This document shows positions 52,816 through 57,123 of a stretch of DNA of 57,123 nucleotides, piece after piece; the stretch's first letter is position 1, and each line of letters begins with the position of its first letter. The stretch covers positions 1 through 57,123 of the forward strand of contig NZ_JPJE01000041.1 of the NCBI RefSeq assembly GCF_000765215.1. The letters run 5' to 3'. The notes below the pieces were generated by a model that searched no databases, had not been told where the DNA came from, and worked only from the letters and a program-made list of their open reading frames with translations. The stretch comes from Eubacterium sp. ER2 (GTDB lineage Bacteria > Bacillota > Clostridia > Lachnospirales > Lachnospiraceae). A program made the position numbers and the translations under genes.

Positions 52816-52936
52816 ACATATGATAACACAGGAGGGAAAAGATTACCAGACTATTTTCGCTGATATTGCTATTATTGCACCTGCTTCCGGCTCATGATAA
52901 AATACTAATATATATCCGCAGAAAGTGGTGATTCCA

Positions 52937-54154
52937 ATGAATGAAGATATGGAATTTATAAACTTTGCCGAGAATTTTTTCGGACAGCTGCCGTCAGAAA
53001 AAAACCGGGAATATGAAAAGCAACTGACCAAATTTACGGAGCAGTACAGTAGCCAAAAGCATTTAGGAGCTTATAACAGGATGATCGAGGAGGATCATCC
53101 CAATGCCTATGAAGCGTTCTTTTGTTTATGTACCGTTTATCGTCACAACAGGGATTATGCAAAACTCCATGCTTTGCTTCAGTCCTGCAATAGGTTTAAA
53201 AAGCATCTTTCTTACAATCATATATTAGCCATGTACCAGGTACATAGCGAATCTTTTTATGATTATGATGAACTGCTGGCAATGACATGCCGGGATGCCG
53301 AAATGATGGAAAATAATTCCGGATATCTACATACATTTGCGAATGCTTTTGCTACGATCTGCGAAAAATGCGGAGAAAACAACTGCGATACTATCATAGG
53401 CGAATGGTATGAACCGGCACTTAAAGCAGCAAACAAGGCAATTGAACTTGAACCACAGTATGCTAAGTATTACAGCACGAAAGCCAGGATCATAAATTTA
53501 AAAGGCCACTATGATGAAGCGATACAGCTGGTTATGTATGCTATCAGTCTTGAAAAATCAGAACGGCCGGACTATGCGCTGACAATTTCAAATTATCAGT
53601 ATTATCGGTTATATATTTCCATGTGCCAGCAGCGTTCCCTGTTTGAAAACAAAATCCGGCTGCTGGAGCGCAAACTGGACAGACTATCTTTGGGAGAGAC
53701 AGCAAACGAGGCAGCGTGTACAAAGCAATCGGACGTTTTCCCACGGGCTTATCGCGGGCCGGAACCATTTCACTTCGTAAGCTATGCCCATCTGGATAAG
53801 AAGACTGTATATCCACTGATCAATCGCCTGCAGGAGCGCGGACTTCATATCTGGTTCGATGAAGGGATCGAGCCAGGGAAAGAGTGGCCGGAGGAAATCG
53901 CACTTCATATTATGCAGAGCCGGAGTGTCCTGGTCATGCTCAGCGGTCAGTCGATCCACTCACCGAATGTACGCCGTGAACTGAGTCTTGCCTTGTCAGA
54001 AAATAAGAAAATAATTGCCGTGTTGCTGGAAGAAGTTGTATTAACAGCCGGGATGCGGCTGCAATTGGAGCTGCAGCAGATGGTCATGAAATATCAGTAT
54101 TCAAATGAAAATTTTCTTGAGAAATTATACACCTGCATTAATGAGGAGTTGTAA
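52937..54154 (+). CDS. TPR-TIR domain protein
   Basis: About 405 residues. The N-terminal 250 residues are helical with TPR character (AANKAIELEPQYAKYYSTKARI, then YDEAIQLVMYAISLEKS in register). A C-terminal TIR domain starts at about residue 275: FHFVSYAHLDKK, GLHIWFDEGIEPGKEW, SRSVLVMLSGQSI, SPNVRRELSLAL; the Glu in RREL is in the place of the TIR NADase catalytic Glu. The ATG at 52937 follows AAAGTGGTG; an in-frame GTG at 52925 is an alternative. AT-rich and on the opposite strand from most of the window. It is followed two bases later by a PP2C phosphatase gene. Probable immune or signalling effector. Confidence 0.85.
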   Translation: MNEDMEFINFAENFFGQLPSEKNREYEKQLTKFTEQYSSQKHLGAYNRMIEEDHPNAYEAFFCLCTVYRHNRDYAKLHALLQSCNRFKKHLSYNHILAMYQVHSESFYDYDELLAMTCRDAEMMENNSGYLHTFANAFATICEKCGENNCDTIIGEWYEPALKAANKAIELEPQYAKYYSTKARIINLKGHYDEAIQLVMYAISLEKSERPDYALTISNYQYYRLYISMCQQRSLFENKIRLLERKLDRLSLGETANEAACTKQSDVFPRAYRGPEPFHFVSYAHLDKKTVYPLINRLQERGLHIWFDEGIEPGKEWPEEIALHIMQSRSVLVMLSGQSIHSPNVRRELSLALSENKKIIAVLLEEVVLTAGMRLQLELQQMVMKYQYSNENFLEKLYTCINEEL

Positions 54155-54156
54155 CA

Positions 54157-54987
54157 ATGGATTGGAACCGAAAATCGCCCTTAATTGAAGAAATATATAC
54201 AGAGTCTAAGACCGGCAGACAGGAAAATAATGAAGACGCAATATATCAAGGCACTCATTTTGTCGCTGTAATAGATGGGGCTACCAGCAAAACAAAGGCT
54301 GTTTTAGACGGGAAAACAGGCGGTCAGTTATGTGCGCAGCAGATTATGGATACCATACATGATCTGGACGAAAATATAACAGGTGAAGCAGCGGTATCTC
54401 AGATATATATGGATCTGAAAGAAATGGCGAAGCTCCGCGGTCTTGAACAGAAAGGTATTCATTGTTGTGCTTCTGCAGTCATCTTCAGTTGTGCCCGCAG
54501 GGAAATCTGGGCTATAGGAGACTGTCAGTATATGATAGACGGACAACATTATACCAACAGTAAATCTATTGACAGAATTATGAGCGAAGCACGTGTTGCA
54601 GCCATTTATATGCTGCTTCAAAAAGGCATCACAGAAGAACAGCTTTTGCAGCATGATCACAGTCGCGAGATAATCTTCCCTCTGCTTCAGGAGCAGAAAT
54701 ACCTTGAAAATTCCAAGGCGCCGTATGGCTACCCGGTTTTTAATTGCCATACGCAGCCTGACTTTATCATTCAGAAAGTGCCGGACAGATGCAGGATCGT
54801 GCTGGCCTCTGACGGATACCCGTTTCTTAGAGAGTCACTGGCAGAAAGTGAGCGGGAACTTTCTGAACTTTTAAAGGAAGATCCTCTATGCTATAAAAAA
54901 TACTGCTCTACAAAGGGGCTGCAGGCAGGCAACATAAGCTTTGACGACAGAAGCTATATTCGATTTTCACTGGGTGAATTCAAGTAA
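54157..54987 (+). CDS. PP2C-like (PPM) serine/threonine phosphatase
   Basis: 276 residues with PPM motifs: QENNEDAIY, FVAVIDGATSK, CCASAVIFSCARREIWAIGDCQYMI in two pieces, IVLASDGYPFL and the C-terminal FDDRSYIRF metal site. The D residues that bind Mn2+ are preserved. The start follows AGGAGTTG and is two bases after the TIR gene stop, so the two form an operon. A phosphatase next to a TIR effector suggests control by dephosphorylation, although no partner kinase gene is adjacent. Cytoplasmic, no membrane helix. Confidence 0.85.
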   Translation: MDWNRKSPLIEEIYTESKTGRQENNEDAIYQGTHFVAVIDGATSKTKAVLDGKTGGQLCAQQIMDTIHDLDENITGEAAVSQIYMDLKEMAKLRGLEQKGIHCCASAVIFSCARREIWAIGDCQYMIDGQHYTNSKSIDRIMSEARVAAIYMLLQKGITEEQLLQHDHSREIIFPLLQEQKYLENSKAPYGYPVFNCHTQPDFIIQKVPDRCRIVLASDGYPFLRESLAESERELSELLKEDPLCYKKYCSTKGLQAGNISFDDRSYIRFSLGEFK

Positions 54988-55000
54988 CTGGCATTCTTAT

Positions 55001-55052
55001 ATTAGCGTCGGGCGATCTTCCCCCTGGAGAGTTGTTTTAACCCGACGCTAAT
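55001..55052. terminator. Long inverted repeat after the TIR/PP2C operon
   Basis: Perfect 12-base arms ATTAGCGTCGGG and CCCGACGCTAAT separated by 28 bases, ending seven bases before the Rpn fragment. The right arm is not followed by a T tract, so this may be a weak bidirectional terminator or the scar/boundary of an inserted segment. Confidence 0.45.
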
Positions 55053-55059
55053 ACCCCTG

Positions 55060-55386
55060 TCAGTTCGCCGGCTTCGCACCCGCCAGCCAGCTCTTTACCT
55101 GTTCCAGGCTCTCGCCCACCGCGCCGGCGATCTGCTCCGGCGTCAGTCCCATCTGTGAGAGATTCAGGGTGATGGAGTGGGCTCTCTTCTTTCCTCCCTG
55201 CGCCTCACCGATCTTCCGGCCCTGCGCCTCACCAATCTTCCTGCCACGTTCCATGATTCTTTCTGATACTTCACACATGATATCCACGCCTCCCTCTTCC
55301 CGCTTCAGATAGCGCACCCGCTTCGATAATTCCCCCTCGCTGTCATCGTCCGGATCCGCGTAATGAATAAAATCTGCGATACTCAT
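55060..55386 (-). pseudogene. C-terminal fragment of a PD-(D/E)XK (Rpn-type) transposase
   Basis: 108 codons that match the last third of the gene at 51789-52625 almost exactly (ADPDDDSEGELSKRVRYL, GVDIMCEVSERIMERGRK, LEQVKSWLAGAKPAN). The nuclease core is gone; the frame opens with an unrelated MSIADFIHY. It keeps the linker SITLNLSQMGLTPEQIAGAV that the larger copy has lost, so each copy records a state missing from the other. Confidence 0.85.
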
Positions 55387-55588
55387 GTTCTATAAAGTAT
55401 GGAAATATTTTTCACGGAAAGCCTGTTCGAGTCTGTCGTTTCTTTTTTCAATCAGGGCTGTTCAACATTCTTTTTCTCAGCCTGGTGATCCATCCAAACA
55501 GCCAATCTCCCCTTCCGTTTTCAGCCTGGGTTCAATGAATAGTGCTTTAGACAATATGTCCCTTAAAGCAGGTCAAGAATAAAAACTT

Positions 55589-55634
55589 ATGCCTTGTAAT
55601 ACAAATCAGAAGATGAGTTCATATTACAAGGCAT
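55589..55634. terminator. Inverted repeat with T-rich flank
   Basis: Perfect 13-base arms ATGCCTTGTAATA and TATTACAAGGCAT, 20 bases apart, followed by TTTCTATTATG on the plus strand. The right arm holds the stop codon of the coding remnant next to it. Confidence 0.5.
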
Positions 55635-55743
55635 TTTCTATTATGTTCTCAACCGGCGTGATACAGCGGAGACCTAGCTGGAAGGCGGCTGCTGCAGCTT
55701 TACCAATAATCTTCGCAAGAATGCGAGCCGCCGTATCATATTC
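55624..55743 (-). pseudogene. Short coding remnant of unknown origin
   Basis: A 39-codon frame without start (EYDTAARILAKIIGK ... CITPVENIIENAL) bounded upstream by a stop. It reads like the C-terminus of a real protein but is not recognised. The rest of 55387-55806 has no gene I can support. Confidence 0.3.
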
Positions 55744-55806
55744 TCAATAGCTCTGGCTTCTTAATACTGCTTTCCAGTAAATTTTTTTATCTCCATCTCT
55801 TTTCAT

Positions 55807-56748
55807 TCATCTGTCAGTATCAGCCAGCCACTTCTCCACCACAGCAGCCTTCTCTTCCACTGCCTTAGCGATCTGCTCCGCTGTCATGTCCATTTTTGCC
55901 AGATTGAGAGCTATACTCTGCTTTTCTTCCTGTCTTCCCTTCCGTATTCCTTCCTGTTTGCCTGTCTGTCTTCCCTCTTCCCAGGCCTCTTCCCGTTCCT
56001 GTCTTATATGCCTCGCCTGATCATACTCGTATATACTCATCCTCTTTGCCTCCGCTCGATATTTCCTCAAAAACTCTTCAAGAATCCCCTCCCGGATACA
56101 TTCCGTGATCGTGCGCTCCACCGCTTCTTCTATGGGCATCTTTGCGGCATACCTTCTTATGCGGGCCGTGTACTCGGCATAGTCCGCCAGAGTCTTGCAG
56201 GCCCTCATAAGCTCCGGATTGTGGCCTGCGTTGATATTCAGCATCACTGCCTCCAGCTCCAGCTTATGCTCTTCTTCCTCCACCTCGTACAGGTCCGACA
56301 GCCGCAGCATCCGCCTGTCAGGCTGCACCTCCTCCCCGTTGTAGAAGATAATAAACTGGGGCGGCGGAAGCTTCACCTTTTTCCTTCCGTACAGGTTTTC
56401 GTTTTTCGTCAGGTCTGCGTAAAGGTCTGCCAGATACAGGAGCATCCGCAGCGGAAGGTTGGGGCTGTAGGTGGACTGGTGCTCATACAGGGAGGGCCGG
56501 GAGTCGATCACAAAGGACAGGTCATTTTTGATGGCCATGTAGATGGCGTTCTCCAGCGTGTTGACGCTCAGCGCCCCGGGATCCTTATACTGTTTTCCGC
56601 TTACCGCATTATAGAGTCCCAGCAGCTCTTTCCTGTCGCTGAACACCATGGTAAAAAGCGAAGATTTGTAGTTCCGGTCAGGAACGGGATACACCTTCTT
56701 TTCTCCGTCTTGCTTCTTCCGGTTCTGTTTCTTCTGTTTTCTGCTCAT
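55807..56748 (-). CDS. Rpn-family recombination-promoting nuclease/putative transposase
   Basis: About 313 residues from the ATG at 56748 (AAGGAGG site; MSRKQKKQNRKKQDGEKK). Core: SLFTMVFSDRKELLGLYNAV, NDLSFVIDSRPSLYEHQS (Asp and Glu of the PD-(D/E)XK site), LPLRMLLYLADLY, LPPPQFIIFYNGEE; then a helical region and a charged tail with GRQTGKQEGIRKGRQEEK repeats. Intact relative of the pseudogene at 35684-36414, which shares its upstream leader. Members promote RecA-independent recombination. Confidence 0.87.
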   Translation of the reverse strand: MSRKQKKQNRKKQDGEKKVYPVPDRNYKSSLFTMVFSDRKELLGLYNAVSGKQYKDPGALSVNTLENAIYMAIKNDLSFVIDSRPSLYEHQSTYSPNLPLRMLLYLADLYADLTKNENLYGRKKVKLPPPQFIIFYNGEEVQPDRRMLRLSDLYEVEEEEHKLELEAVMLNINAGHNPELMRACKTLADYAEYTARIRRYAAKMPIEEAVERTITECIREGILEEFLRKYRAEAKRMSIYEYDQARHIRQEREEAWEEGRQTGKQEGIRKGRQEEKQSIALNLAKMDMTAEQIAKAVEEKAAVVEKWLADTDR

Positions 56749-56839
56749 AGGTACCTCCTTTTTCAAGAATCGCAGGAGGCAGCCTGTCAAAACAAAACTT
56801 GATCTTCAGGAAACCTCTCTGCTTTGTCGATGGGAATAA

Positions 56840-56930
56840 AAAGCATCGAGATTTCTTTTAGATCTTCTTATCAGACTTGCAGACACGGCATACGCCGCAA
56901 ATGAAAAAACTGCCAGAAATATAATGCTTT
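56840..56930. repeat. Conserved inverted-repeat leader of an Rpn locus, copy B
   Basis: Arms AAAGCATC (56840-56847, one mismatch) and AATGCTTT (56923-56930), in a stretch nearly identical to copy A over about 150 bases, including the ATCAGACTTGCAGACACGGC segment. Confidence 0.6.
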
Positions 56931-57019
56931 GAGTATATAATAGCACATATTTCAAAAAGTTTCCATAAGTATTCCAATTAAAGCCAATCAATAGGCAGAC
57001 ATATATTCCTTTAGACAGA

Positions 57020-57123
57020 TTACCATTTCCGCCACACCATCTTATCCACCACACCGGTGTAGCTCTGGATGATCTTCACCACCTTGGTGCTCACGTTCTC
57101 CTCCACATAGTCCGGCACCGGGA
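57020..57123 (-). CDS. Unidentified gene, C-terminal end only (cut by window edge)
   Basis: The last 34 codons of a minus-strand gene, ending KIIQSYTGVVDKMVWRKW and a TAA at 57020-57022. Coding looks real (regular codon use, clean stop). The fragment is too short to name a family. Confidence 0.55.
   Translation of the reverse strand, partial: PVPDYVEENVSTKVVKIIQSYTGVVDKMVWRKW

Noticed and set aside
1-57123. tRNA, rRNA or CRISPR arrays
   Set aside because: Looked for cloverleaf-like and regularly spaced repeat patterns on both strands by eye; none was convincing. The only regular array is the 24-bp coding repeat at 51858-51948.

Overview
The window looks like a chromosomal segment of an anaerobic Clostridia bacterium, most likely Lachnospiraceae. 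The grounds are Firmicute-type Shine-Dalgarno sites (AGGAGG), a zinc-finger/UVR protein next to clpC, the gene order rpsL-rpsG-fusA-tuf, class B sortase, LCP protein, and BY-kinase/PHP-phosphatase cassettes as in capsule loci. Most genes lie on the minus strand. No rRNA, tRNA, CRISPR array or IS transposase was seen.

Layout. 1-11.6 kb is housekeeping and accessory metabolism: UVR protein-ClpC, an MFS transporter, a CMD-family protein, a GNAT, an Ala/Gly:cation symporter, an XpaC/TelA pair, a DUF1847 protein and a pentapeptide protein. 11.6-15.1 kb is a four-gene operon: nitrilase-like protein, winged-helix protein, unknown, SGNH hydrolase. 15.2-23.3 kb is 'module 1', 23.6-28.2 kb a compact Wzz/sortase B/LCP/surface protein/phosphatase/tyrosine-kinase operon, and 28.4-33.0 kb the str operon. 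33.2-35.4 kb holds two membrane-anchored surface proteins. 35.7-37.8 kb holds a decayed Rpn nuclease, a VanZ-like protein and a truncated SGNH hydrolase. 37.9-46.8 kb is 'module 2'. 47.1-51.6 kb holds a decayed wall-anchored protein, a two-component system and a nucleotidyltransferase. 51.8-57.0 kb is an accessory island with Rpn-family nucleases around a TPR-TIR protein/PP2C phosphatase pair. The right edge cuts an unidentified gene.

The central observation is the pair of paralogous modules. Each runs, in transcription order: small peptide gene, HprK-like serine kinase, ABC exporter, membrane-anchored Ig-like protein, two Wzz-fused BY-kinases, and a CpsB-type PHP phosphatase. Module 2 is intact and is headed by a PqqD-like protein and a radical SAM/SPASM enzyme. 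Module 1 lacks that head and is degenerating: its exporter and first kinase are frameshifted, and its phosphatase is a chimera with an Ig-like anchor. My inference is that a peptide is made, modified (radical SAM and/or phosphorylation) and exported, and that this is wired to a tyrosine-phosphorylation switch of the kind that controls exopolysaccharide assembly. A third, conventional cassette with sortase B and a likely substrate lies between them. The window therefore carries three phosphotyrosine regulatory sets but no recognisable glycosyltransferase.
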